Origin: Merluccius polli
Taxonomy: Eukaryota > Chordata > Actinopteri > Gadiformes > Merlucciidae
Direction of reading: 5' to 3'
Length of the DNA stretch: 64,000 nt
Assembly: GCA_030340625.1 (NCBI GenBank)
Contig: JAOPHQ010002281.1
Coordinates: forward strand, 62,001-126,000
Under the pieces are notes generated by a model. It saw only the letters and a list, made by a program, of their open reading frames with translations. It searched no databases and had not been told where the DNA came from. Of the stretch, positions 8,518 through 19,006 are shown one piece after another; position 1 is the first letter of the stretch, and each line of letters starts with the position of its first letter. A program made the position numbers and the translations under genes.

Positions 8518-9719
8518 TAGGGTGCATCAGTTGCCCCCTAAAATAGAAATACTTGTCTGATCTTAATGCAGTTTCACACTGATGTTCCTTTTCAACTAGA
8601 AAGAGACCCTGTGAAATTTAAAAAAGATCAAACAATCTCTAGGGGTGGCAACATCGTTGTACAATTTGTGCATCTGTATTATACAGAAAATGGGAAGAAA
8701 ATGGGAAAATCAAGTAGACTGATGACAATACATACAATCTTTTCTTTATTAGCAGGCTTGGAACCTATAGGCTGCAGAGGAACACCTGCTCTGCCATATA
8801 TCTCCTCAATCTGTGGATACAGCATCTTTGCTATTTGATAGTGAGATTGGCTTCCACTCTCTGTAGTTGATGATGAAAGATATTTCATTGCACGCAGGAT
8901 CATCCTTAAAGTGGTTAATTTAGTTCTGGGAAGATGCAAGTCATCTGCAGACACTGCAGGTCCTAGACCATACAGTTGTGATGAAGCTCTTGTTTTAGAA
9001 GCCATTACCTTCAGACTGCAGAGCTCATGACATGCACCAGTTGGAACTTGTTGAGATTGAGAGTCCTACAACCTCTGAACTGCTCCAAGCCTTTGCTTGG
9101 GAGACTCTTACTAACTCACTTAGGACCTCTCTTTCCCTGTCTCTGAGGACTCAACTCACGCAGCACAGTTTGATCTCTCAGCATACTAAGATGTGTATTA
9201 GTATATTAGGCAATTTGATGTCAGCCAGCTTTCTAAATCTCTGCCAGCTGAGTGGTTATCATCAGTTGACTACTGATACTGTTTAATTTTTGGTTATAGT
9301 ATTTTTCAGAAACAGTGTTGAATAATATTACAGTTGATATTTTAGTGATACTGAATTACTGATGTTTCAAGCCCAACTTTTGCGAAAAAAGCACATTTTT
9401 GGTCTGTTTCAGCCAATTTCTCAGCCAATTGCAATTTTGTTTTATAGATAACTAGTTTTGCAGATAGCTGAGTACATTGTCTATTAAAACATACCCATGG
9501 CAGCTCTTTAGCCCTAAAATTGTCATGATTATTGGCAGTATGGGAAACGCTGGCACTATTTTCAATTCATTAATATGGTAAAACTTCAGGCTGATGTTGC
9601 CACCCCTAAATATTAATATATGGCAAAAATATTTAACAGGGCACATTTTTGTATGAAAAGGAACACTTGACTAAAACTGCATTCAATTCTGAGAAAGTTG
9701 GGGCAACTGATGCACCCTA
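8518..9719. mobile_element. hAT-like non-autonomous element, 8-bp TSD
   Basis: The ends are TAGGGTGCATCAGTTGCCCC and its complement. The TSD is GTACACAG (8510-8517 and 9720-9727). The inverted similarity continues imperfectly for more than 100 bp and includes 'aggggtggcaacatc' on both sides (8640 and ~9607). TAGGG tips and an 8-bp TSD fit Ac-like hAT elements. The only sizeable internal frame is the minus-strand ORF at 8679-9005. Confidence 0.85.
8679..9005 (-). CDS. Unrecognised 108-codon ORF inside hAT-like element
   Basis: Minus-strand frame starting MASKTRASSQ and containing LPRTKLTTLRMILRAMKYL and YQIAKMLYPQIEEIYGRAGV. The pattern of a short 'LPT-like' start, an amphipathic helix, then an 'EIY/W..A..P' tail recalls N-terminal segments placed before the zinc finger in some repetitive fish proteins; that is only a resemblance. 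No known catalytic motif is visible. It may be a relic exon of the autonomous parent element. Confidence 0.35.
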   Translation of the reverse strand: MASKTRASSQLYGLGPAVSADDLHLPRTKLTTLRMILRAMKYLSSSTTESGSQSHYQIAKMLYPQIEEIYGRAGVPLQPIGSKPANKEKIVCIVISLLDFPIFFPFSV

Positions 9720-10472
9720 GTACACAGCTGGGCGGAAAGATAGGAGCCAAGCAATAGATGGTGGGGTGGCTACTTTCATACAACTTCAGGGAACTAGATA
9801 AATATATACAGGGTGAAGTGGTTATTATTGAAATGTGGAGTGGTAAAACAAAAATCAAAGTAGTAAATTTTTACAACCCATGTCAAAGAATATCAAGGGA
9901 CACAAAATTTCCATGAATGGGGCAGTGGCAAAATCATAATATGTGGAGATTTTAATGCACATAATTCAGTATGGGGAGGTGCCGGAACGGATGAAAATGG
10001 CAGGATAATTGAGGAATACATGGACGACCATCAGCTAGTCTGTTTAAATGATGGAAGGGCTACAAGGTATGATTTGAGGCATGGAACAAATTCAGCAATT
10101 GACCTAACAATAGTGTCAGACCAAATAGTATAGGGGGGGACATCTCAGCGGGAGGTTTTAAGTGGAGAAAACTTAGGAAATGATCATTATCCAATATGGA
10201 CAAGAATGATAGACTATAGAGTATGTTTAGAAGAAAACTGGTTCCCAAGGTGGAAAATGAAAAAGGCTAACTGGGGACATTTTAGCATGGTAGCAAGTGG
10301 CAAGCTGATGGGGATGATGTCTTATCCAAGTACTGATATTGAGGAACTTAACCATATGATCACAAGTAAATTATATGAATCTACTGAAGAAACCATAGGC
10401 AAGTCATCTGGGTTTAGAAGAAAGAAAATGGTTCCATGGTGGTCAGAAGAATGCAGAGAAGCAGTGAAAGCC

Positions 10473-10976
10473 TAGCCTAGAAATCTAGACACCCCCTAGT
10501 GGCAGCAAATTTATTTGGCAGCTAGGTAGGCACGGCTCCGTTGGCTTTTTGGTGCTGGAAACACAAAGTATGTCAGACCAATCACAGCGTGAGGGGCAGA
10601 GTCGAAAGCCGGGCTACCATGACGACAGAGTTGCGACGGTTCCGTGTTAGAGGTAAACAATGGCTGCTGCTGCTGGCGAACGGCTGTCTTTCCACTCGGC
10701 TTTGGCCGCGACTCTTCAAGACTTGAAGTTAACATTTTATTTGAGAAAAGAACAAAGAACGGCACTGAAGTCTTTCCTCGAAAAGAAATATGTATTCGGA
10801 GTTTTGATTAATTACGTAGTCAGAGCCGTCACCTTCTTCGTTGCTCTGATTGGTTGTAGCGCTATCCTATTGCGTGCAGAGGGAACTTGAAAGACAACCG
10901 TTTATCCCGCCCACACTTCCAATGGAGCTGCGCCAGACCTTACATCTTTCTGATGTGGGTCTGGCTTGCCAGGCTA
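10473..10976. mobile_element. Non-autonomous element with RecQ-like fragment, copy 1 (9-bp TSD)
   Basis: Begins TAGCCTAGAAATCTAGAC and ends with the imperfect complement ctggcttgccaggcta. The 9-bp TSD is GTGAAAGCC (10464-10472 and 10977-10985). Copy 2 lies at 39540-40049 with a different TSD, so this is a real mobile family. A 9-bp TSD is usual for Mutator-like elements, though that assignment is an inference. It carries a conserved coding fragment at 10660-10890. Confidence 0.85.
10660..10890 (+). pseudogene. RecQ-type helicase N-terminal fragment (copy 1)
   Basis: The frame starts MAAAAGERLSFHSAL and contains LRKEQRTALKSFLEKKYVFG. This matches the segment before the Walker A motif of RecQ/DEAD-box-type helicases (…EQR.AL..F...KDVF.VLPTGYGKS). 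The Walker A itself is missing: after VFGVL the frame reads INYVVRA, and the rest is unrelated. The same fragment is preserved in copy 2 at 39740-39931. It looks like the 5' end of a helicase gene left after an internal deletion of a larger element. Confidence 0.55.
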
Positions 10977-13237
10977 GTGAAAGCCAGGAACAAGGCATTT
11001 AAAATTGTCAGATCAAGTCATACTTTCAATAATCTAGTGGAGTATATGAGAGCCCAAGCTAAGGTACCATACGTGCAGCTAAAAAGAAATCATGGAGAGA
11101 TTTTTGCAGTAATATTGGTTCTGAAATTAAGGAGAGTGAGGTATGGGGAATGATCAGGAAAATGGGAGGAATAAGAAGGGACTTTTCTTTGTCAGTCATT
11201 AGGAAATGGTATGGAGGCAGTGACAAATGCAGAGAAGGCTGAGATACTTGCCAGAGCCTTTTTTAACGTGCATAGTACGCAAAACTTAACAGCGGAAGAG
11301 ATAATATGGAGAAGAAATTTAATTGAGGAAAATAAACATATACTGGAAAGGAAAGAAACAGGTAATAGCGCACTTGACGCACAATTTACAGTTTTTTAAC
11401 GAAAAAGGGCAATAATAGGTGCAAAACATACATCACCAGGGAAGGATGGGATATGTTATAAAATGATTGAAAATGTGTCAGATCCGGCAAAGAGTGTAAT
11501 AGTGAAACTATATAATAACATCTGGGAGCAAGGAAGACTGCCTAGTAGCTGGAAACATTCAATAGTTGTTCCAATAGGGAAACCAGGTAAAGACAAGACT
11601 GAGGTTAAGAGTTATAGGCCAATAGCCTTGACTTCCAATTTATGTAAATTAATGGAGAGAATGATAACTAAAAGATTAAATTACGAAATTGAAAAGAAAG
11701 GTCTTCTCTCCCCCTGCCAGAGTGGGTTTAGGAGTGGAAGGACAACTATGGACCCAACTGTATGTTTGGAAAAAGAGATCAGGAAGGCACAAGTAAATAA
11801 AGAAGCAGTTGTAGCCATCTTCTTTGATATAGAAAAGGCGTACGATATGCTATGGAAGGAGGGCCTTTTAATTAAACTAAACACAATGGGTATAGGTGGG
11901 AAAATGTTTAATTGGATCAAGGATTTCCTAAAGGACAGCACGATAGCAGTAAGGGCAGGAGTTGAGTCATCAGACATATTTACAACAGAAAACGGCACAG
12001 AGTGTTTGTAGTCCCATGTTGTTCAATATAATGATTAATGACATCTTTGATCAAACGGACGGGAGGATGGGTAAAGCATTGTATGCGGATGATGGGGCTC
12101 TGTGGGTGAGGGGCCGCAACATTGACAATCTTGTGTCAAAAATGCAGAATGCAGTAACCCAGGTGGAGAGATGGTCATTCAAATGGGGTTCTCACCTTTC
12201 TGTAGAAAAGACACAGGTACTATGCTTTTCAAAAAAGAGAGCTAATCCCATTTTGGATATAAGGTTACAAGGGGAGAAACTCAACCAGGTCAATTGCATC
12301 AGATACCTAGGGGTATGGCTGGACACAAAACTAACATTTAAGACACATATACAGAAGGTGGTTGATAAATGCAAGAAAGGGACTAATATTCTGAAGTGTC
12401 TGTCAGGGTATAGCTGGGGAGCGACAGGACTGTCACTGGGCAGGATATACTCTGCATTAATAAGATCAGTCTTAGACTATGGATGCATAGCATATAAATC
12501 TGCAGCAAAGACGACACTAACTGAACTGGATAGGGTACAAGCAAAGGCGTTACGCATCTGTTGTGGTGCTTTTAGAACATCACCAACTCCAGCAATACTG
12601 GTAGAAACAGGAGAGATGCCTTTGAGCATAAGAAGGTTACAGTTAGCTATGGCATGTTGGACCAATCTGAAGGGGCATGCGGAAACCCATATAACTAGGA
12701 AAGTGTTGATTGAATGTTGGGAATATGGCTGCACAAAAGTTAGTAGTTTTGGATGGGAGGGAAATAAGCAGGCAAAGGAAATGGGGATAGAAGACATCCC
12801 ATGCAGAAAAACAATCAGCATCCCAGTAATTCCACCTTGGCACTACAGTTGCCCAATAGTACATCTGGGCCCAGCATTTCAAAACTTGTAATCCGGATCA
12901 GGATAATCCGGATAATGAAATCCTCCTTTTCTCAGACCTGGATCAAGGTGATCCTGCTGACTTTATCCGAGTATTTCAAAACACCGGCAGGGTGGATCAC
13001 CGTGATCCCCATCTGGGCGGAGACGGATTTCCAAATCTCGTGACGTCGCCTCCGGATCGAAACATGGCGGACTACCTCACGAAAGGAGCAGCTGGAAACG
13101 CGACATCCACGTCTAAAATGTAAGTTTACCGTTGTCTAATGTGTAGCGGTTTTAAGACCATACAAATTCCAACCAACATGTCATGCAAGCCAACTTCTTG
13201 AATCGTCCTCTAATTAAAACCAGGCCGCAGCGATCCC

Positions 13238-14530
13238 TAATTGAGCCGCGGGGTTACATGCCGCTATTCCGACATGCCGCTACTTAGACATTGACGTCTA
13301 GTGGTCGGAGTGGCGGCATTAATATTATTTTCCAAGCGTCCCACTACTGCGACAATTTTTTTCCCCCATTGTCTGAGTAGCGGCACTTTACTTTTTTTCA
13401 AACGTCCTGCCATTCCGACATGAGGCCATTAATATTTGTCATTATCATTGTACTTTAAATTAATTAATTAATGTGATTATACCCATATGTTCTGGACTTA
13501 GCATACACGCAGCTTATGCATGGGTGTGTAACTTCATTCAAAGGCAGTCCATAATTCAAATTAAATTGATTTCTAACGAACAAGTCCAAATTTCAGGTCC
13601 TAGAGCTTTATTCGTGCTTCTTCTTATATATTTTTAAGTAGACTGCTGGCCTGCACGCACAGAGTTTGTTTGATGCATGGAGTTTCAACCTTTTCCCCCT
13701 GAGAGCTGAATAAAAATGAGGAGAGCTCCCTGTCTTTTACATAATGTGTGTAGGCCTAACATTTATTCACATGGCCGGTTCAAAATCACCTAGTTTTTGA
13801 CTGAAATGTGTGCCGATATCAATTATTGGGAAAAACATTGTTTGGAGTAGAGGTCTGCACTCGCGATGCAAATGGAAGCTCATTGCGGGTGCGGGCGGGA
13901 TGATAGAGGTAGGCCTACATTTGAAGATTGTCTCGACTGGCGACAAACAAGAATCAGAATCTACAATGATCATTGTCCATAGGCCTATCTAGTTATTATT
14001 CTATATTAATAACTATTATTATTATTCTATTATTCTATTGCACTTTCAATGATCATTGTCCATAGGCCTATCTAGTTATTATTCTATATTAATAACTATT
14101 ATTATTATTCTATTATTCTATTGCACTTTCTATGAAAAGTAGGCCTAATTGTCGTAATAGCGGTACCAAAAAAGATCGGATGCGGGCGGGATGATAGAGG
14201 TAGGCCTACATTTATTCTATATTAATAACTATTAATATTATTCTATTGCACTTTCTATGAAAAGTAGGCCTAATTGTCATATTAATAACTATTATTATTA
14301 TTATTCTATTGCACTTTCTATGAAAAGTAGGCCTAATTGTCGTAATAGCGGTACCAAATTGTAGTAGGCCTAATTGTCGTAATAGCGGTACCAAATTGTC
14401 GTAATAGCGGTACCAAAAAAGACCGGATTAGGGGCATGTCTAAATAGAGGCATGTCGTAATGACGGGATGTCGTAATGGAGGGTTGTCGTAATAACGGGC
14501 TGTCGTAATAAAGGGCGGACCCCGAGCCGC
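13238..14530. repeat. Repeat with inverted 'cgtaatagcgg' subrepeats
   Basis: The left edge has units like 'atgccgctattccgacatgccgc' and the right edge has inverted units like 'catgtcgtaatgacggg', both next to 'gagccgcgg' sequences. The ends therefore resemble subterminal repeats of a further element nested in 12868-16379. No TSD was established. Confidence 0.4.
13985..14430. repeat. Complex tandem repeat (AT-rich)
   Basis: Four to five irregular copies of a unit containing 'tctatattaataactatta', 'ctattgcactttctatgaa', 'aagtaggcctaattgtcg' and 'taatagcggtaccaaa'. A 90-bp block (13964-14053) is repeated almost exactly at 14047-14130. No coding meaning. Confidence 0.85.
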
Positions 14531-15328
14531 GGCCAGCGCTAACGGGAGCTAACTTGGCTCCATTGACTTGTGTGTTAAGCAGCCAGCGGGATAGCGAGGA
14601 AGCTACTTTGTTGATGAATTTTGCGGTCTATGGTTTAACTTAAAAGGGAATTAATTGGACGTACATCATACCGTAACTTTTTAAACTAACGCCAACCTGT
14701 TCAGAGTTTATTAGCGTTACGTCATTGGCAACACAGCAGACTTAGGAAAATAGGCGACATGTGTACAGACTGCTGCAGTACTTTGGAAACGTTACACGGT
14801 ATAAGTATTAACTATACAGTTCATTCAGAAGTGTCAGGATGCTATAGTAATGCTGGGGATGATATCATGCGTTTGTGTACATAAACAAAGATATACTCAT
14901 ACACCTGAATCTCTTTCTTCTACTTTCAGAGTCCACTCACAGCCATCCTTGGAAACGCTTTAATTGTATATTGATACATTCAAGGTTTTCAAGTTATTGG
15001 ATTCTGAATAAAGTGCTTGAAACTGTAATTGCATTACTTTCATGGTATATAGCTTGGTCAGTGACACAACTAAACAGTTTTTCATCCTAATTTGTCTCCC
15101 TTATATAGAAGGCTCTCACTAAACATAATTATGGTCATTTATAGCAAAATAGCGTCTGTTTTGATTAAGTAAAATAATCAGTTTGTACACAAACACTGAA
15201 TTACATTGCTGCAGGTTTTAAAATCACATTCTAGCCATTTCCAAACATTTTAAAAGTGCATTTTTAAGCTTCTGACTGAAGTCAAATGTGTCTTCATTTA
15301 ATCAGAAGCATGAAAATATACCCTGAAA

Positions 15329-15722
15329 ATGCTTGGAAAGTGCTTCAATGTGCAGCATGATATAAACTGTGACACTGAAAAAATGCAAGTGCATACATGT
15401 CATAGTTTATCCAGTGTTGGGAAGCCAGCTGACGAGCCACTCAACCTCTCGTCTGAATGTGTTCCTCACACCTGTGGAGGCTCAGAGGGTGAACCTTCAA
15501 CCAGCACCAGCATTGCTCCACCCGATCCACCACAAGAGGTTTGTGGGCCAGAGCGTCGGAGACGGAGGAGGCATGCCGGTGATGAGGACGCTTATCAAAA
15601 GCTCCTCAAAATGGAGACCCGAGAGGGCAGTCAAACAAATTGAACAGGCCAATGAACTAATAAAGCTGACGCAAAGAAACAGAACTGAAAATAAAGCTGT
15701 TAGAAAAGCAGCTCACTTCTGA
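15329..15722 (+). pseudogene. Possible accessory-gene exon, Harbinger-like element
   Basis: Plus-strand frame starting MLGKCFNVQHD, acidic and proline-rich in the middle, then basic ERRRRRRHAGDEDAYQKLLK. A one-base shift near 15620 leads into a second frame with IEQANELIKLTQRNRTENKA, a likely coiled coil ending at 15722. A basic stretch followed by a C-terminal coiled coil would fit a Myb-like partner protein, but no SANT helix is seen, so this is only a suggestion. Confidence 0.35.
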
Positions 15723-16442
15723 CCTCTGAGTGGGTTAGGTCCTGTTTTAGTTAGTGGACACATTATTTGAAATGTCGGTTTTGTTGGAATTAAAGTTTGT
15801 TTGGACCCCGCATTCCTGTTGTCTTTCCCTGATGTTTTGGTACATGCAAGTTACAATGTTTGAAACTAGAATTTGAGAAATAGGTCTGTAACTGTTACTC
15901 TTATTTACAGCAGTTTCAGAAAGTGAGGTAAAATATTTTACTATACTTTACATTTCTTACAATTAGGCTGCTTTATTATTTTTAAATATACATTTTTTTC
16001 ATATTTATTTGTTAAAAGTAAAACACTAACACTTTAGATTAAGTGTAATGAACATCTTGAGTAACAATATCTAGGAGAAGTGGAGCTGAGACTTAATCTA
16101 AATGACTTAATCCAAGTGAAATCCACCTCTGAGGTGGGATCCAAATGATCCTGCCATTTTGGTATCAAGTTGATCCAGAGATCTGCCTTAACTTTTGAAA
16201 TACCCAAATCCAGCCTTTAATCTGGATTCAGGGGAGGATTGGATTACCAAAGCAGAATCCTGATCTTCAGGATCAGGATTATCTGGATCTGTGTTGAAAT
16301 ACCCAGTTTTCAGATCAGATCTAGATTTAATCCAATCCGACCAGGATAATCCTGTCAATCCCTTTTGAAATACTGGGCCCTGGAGACCAAAGACAAGGTA
16401 AAGAACAGAGAGAAAGTTCAGCGATACTTTCAGTGGAATATA

Positions 16443-17671
16443 CACTCACCGGCCACTTTATTAGGTACACCTGTCCAACTGCTCGTTAACGCAAATTTCT
16501 AATCAGCCAATCACATGGCAGCAACTCAATGCATTTAGGCATGTAGACATGGTCAGGACGATCTGCTGCAGTTCAAACCGAGCATCAGAATGGGGAAGAA
16601 AGGTGATTTAAGTGACTTTGAACGTGGCATGGTTGTTGGTGCCAGACGGGCTGGTCTGAGTATTTCAGAGACTGCTGATCTACTGGGATTTTCACGCACA
16701 ACCATCTCTAGGGTTTACAGAGAATGGTCCGAAAAAGAGAAAATATCCAGTGAGCGGCAGTTCTGTGGGCGCAAATGCCTTGTTGATGCTAGAGGTCAGA
16801 GGAGAATGGCCAGACTGGTTCGAGCTGATAGAAAGGCAACTGTAACTCAAATAACCACTCGTTACAACAGAGGTATGCAGAAGAGCATCTCTGAACGCAC
16901 AACACGTCGAACCTTGAGGCGGATGGGCTACAGCAGCAGAAGACCACACCGGGTGCCACTCCTGTCAGCTAAGAACAGGAAACAAGCGAATTGAGGCTAC
17001 AATTCGCACAGGCTCACCAAAATTGGACAATCGAAGATTGGAAAAAACGTTGCCTGGTCTGATGAGTCTCGATTTCTGCTGCGACATTCGGATGGTAGGG
17101 TCAGAATTTGGCGTCAACAACATGAAAGCATGGATCCATCCTGCCTTGTATCAACGGTTCAGGCTGGTGGTGGTGGTGTAATGGTGTGGGGGATATTTTC
17201 CTGGCACACTTTGGGCTTATTAGTACCAATTGAGCATCGTGTCAAAGCCACAGACTACCTGAGTATTGTTGCTGACCATGTCCATCCCTTTATGACCACA
17301 GTGTACCCATCTTCTGATGGCTACTTCCAGCAGGATAACGCGCCATGTCATAAAGCGCGAATCATCTCAGACTGGTTTCTTGAACATGACAATGAGTTCA
17401 CTGTACTCAAATGGCCTCCACAGTCACCAGATCTCAATCCAATAGAGCACCTTTGGGATGTGGTGGAACGGGAGATTCGCATCATGGATGTGCAGCCGAC
17501 AAATCTGCAGCAACTGCGTGATGCTATCATGTCAATATGGACCAAACTCTCTGAGGAATGTTTCCAGTACCTTGTTGAATCTGTGCCACGAAGGATTAAG
17601 GCAGTTCTGAAGGCAAAAGGGGGTCCAACCCGGTACTAGCAAGGTGTACCTAATAAAGTGGCCGGTGAGTG
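16443..17671 (+). mobile_element. Tc1/mariner transposon
   Basis: The inverted repeat CACTCACCGGCCACTTTATT begins the element, its complement ends it, and TA is duplicated on both sides (16441-16442, 17672-17673). Total length 1229 bp, typical of a full-length Tc1 element. It carries one intronless transposase gene (16590-17639). It is inserted in the LINE C-terminal region 61 bp after the Harbinger-like element. Confidence 0.95.
16590..17639 (+). pseudogene. Tc1 transposase with two frameshifts
   Basis: The start MGKKGDLSDFERGMVVGARR leads into a paired-type helix-turn-helix region (ISETADLLGFSRTTISRV) and a second one (ATVTQITTRYNRG). The catalytic DDE triad is visible as WSDESRF, FQQDNAPCH and DLNPIEHLWD. 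The first frame ends at 16994; a shift there, and another in the A run around 17040, separate it from the frame 17130-17639. Length (about 340 residues) matches the family. The protein would bind the inverted repeats and cut-and-paste the element at TA; the frameshifts make this copy inactive. Confidence 0.9.
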
Positions 17672-17922
17672 TATATGGGTCCCAGCCCATAAAGGTATAG
17701 AGCAGTGGTCGCCAACCCGTCGATCACGATCGACTGGTAGATCTTTTAAACATTCCCTGTAGATCCCGAAAATGAGGCGCTATTAAATTGACCAATAAGA
17801 TAAAAGAAGGATACTGGCACATAAACTGTCGCAAAATGACAATATATGGCACTAGTAGGTGATGGCTGATAGACGACAATGTTGTCAGCTGGCACGGTGG
17901 AGGCTCCGAAAAGAATTCGAAA

Positions 17923-18394
17923 ATGTATAATTTCCATGAGGAATGGGAAGAGGAATTTATTTTCACCATGGTGAAAGACAAGTGTGTTTGTATGCTGTGC
18001 CACCAAACTCTAGCACTGTCTAAAAGAGGACATCTGGAGCGGCACCACAACACCAACCACGACACATTCAAAGACAGTTTCCCCGCCAAGAGCGCAATCC
18101 GCACTGGGAAAGTTGCTGAACTGGGTGAAGGCTGCGACTGAAGTTTCATTCCGTATCAGTCACCTTTTGGCTAAACACAAGAAGATGTTTTCAGATGGCG
18201 ATTTATTCAAGGAGGCAATGGCCATCACTGCAGAGACGTTTTTTTAACGGCTTCAAAAACAAAGACGACATCAAAACCGTGCTCCGCAGTGTCCAACTTG
18301 GCCCCAATACAGTGGCGAGGAGGGTCGAGGAAATGTCAGGGGACGTGGATCGACAAGTGCTAAAAGACTTGTCACACTGTGAATGTTTTTCATA
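17923..18394 (+). pseudogene. hAT transposase N-terminus (GTF2IRD2/ZBED-like)
   Basis: The first frame (17923-18141) has FHEEWEEEFIFTMVKDKCVC then MLCHQTLAL and HLERHHNTNH, a Cys2-His2-type BED-like finger of hAT transposases related to GTF2IRD2 and SCAND3. A shifted frame (about 18145-18394) continues with SYRIS-like sequence, LLAKHKKMFSDGDLFKEA and VARRVEEMSGDVDRQVLKDL, which in the family comes just before the first catalytic aspartate. The DDE core and dimerisation domain are absent. In the family the protein binds subterminal repeats and excises the element. Confidence 0.75.
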
Positions 18395-18670
18395 ATGTAA
18401 TTAATGAATATAATTAAATCAAAGTACAGGAGCCGCCTTACTGACAAACACCTCACAGACTGTCTCAGACTAGCTGTCAGTAGCTAGGGGCCAAACTACA
18501 AAGCACTCACAGACAGTATTTAGTCACAGCTACCTCACTAACCTGGGTGAGTAACATGCCAGTTTTGACATATGATAGCAATGTGAAAAGTGATGATGCA
18601 TAAGATGGTACATAACTGCACTGAGCTTATTTACACTGACTGAGAATTTTGTTAAAACACACTTACAGTT

Positions 18671-18979
18671 TGTGGGGGGGCGTGGTGCATCAGCCGCAAG
18701 GGGGAGCTGTGGAGAGGGCTCGGGAGAGCCGCGCCAGGTGAGAGTGATTGGCACACCTGGGTTCCATTGGGCTAATCACTCTCTCCCTTTATAAACACAG
18801 TAGCGTGCTGGACCCGGGAGATTGGAGACCCGAGCACACGGGTTGGCGACCGGAGCCAGAGCTGGGCCCGCGGCGACGCCAGTGTGCGAGACCATTGTAT
18901 ATGCAAATAAAACCTGTTCAAACGGAGACCGACTGTGTGATTCCCTACCTCGGAACCCCGTGGCATCAACCCTGTCACA
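18671..18979 (+). repeat. 5' LTR of gypsy element
   Basis: Starts TGTGGGGGGGCGTGG and ends CCTGTCACA (TG...CA). It contains a TATA-like 'ctttataaacac' about 125 bp in and an 'aaataaaacc' polyadenylation-type signal near the 3' end. Confidence 0.95.
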
Positions 18980-18981
18980 AC

Positions 18982-18998
18982 TGGCGCCCAACGTGAGG
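18982..18998 (+). promoter_or_regulatory. Primer-binding site of gypsy element
   Basis: TGGCGCCCAACGTGAGG lies two bases after the 5' LTR, the usual place for pairing with the 3' end of a tRNA primer. The TGGCGCCCAAC start suggests a tRNA-Lys-type primer, an inference. Confidence 0.8.
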
Positions 18999-19006
18999 CA
19001 GGTAGG

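Larger units (their letters stand above)
8373..12867 (+). pseudogene. LINE ORF2: APE endonuclease and reverse transcriptase
   Basis: Endonuclease motifs: LQWNARSLISNG and ICIQETWLKPS (8373-8480), then IICGDFNAHNSVWG (about 9936-9980). Reverse transcriptase motifs: TSPGKDGICYK (11431), SYRPIALTSNLCKLMERM (11610), SPCQSGFRSGRTT, FFDIEKAYDMLWKEG (11820), a frameshift near 11990-12010, CSPMLFNIMINDIF, and the active-site LYADDGALWV (12079). The C-terminal segment runs to 12867 and resumes at 16383 after a Harbinger-like insertion. Insertions at 8518-9719 and 10473-10976 also break it, and there are further frame changes around 9880, 10130 and 11150. The enzyme would nick target DNA and copy element RNA onto it. 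Confidence 0.85.
12868..16379. mobile_element. Harbinger-like element, 3-bp TSD CTG
   Basis: The ends are GGCCCAGCATTTCAAAA (12868) and its near-complement ttttgaaatactgggcc (16379). The 3-bp TSD is CTG (12865-12867 and 16380-16382); excision would rejoin the LINE frame. The terminal 300 bp on each side are dense in 'ggatcaggataatcc'-type motifs in inverted orientation. Candidate exons: 13064-13121 (starts MADYLTKGAAGN, followed by GTAAGT) and 15329-15720. No DDE transposase is seen, so it is non-autonomous or gutted. Confidence 0.7.

Noticed and set aside
14212..14394. Minus-strand ORF over the AT-rich tandem repeat
   Set aside because: Low-complexity translation of a tandem repeat, no domain.
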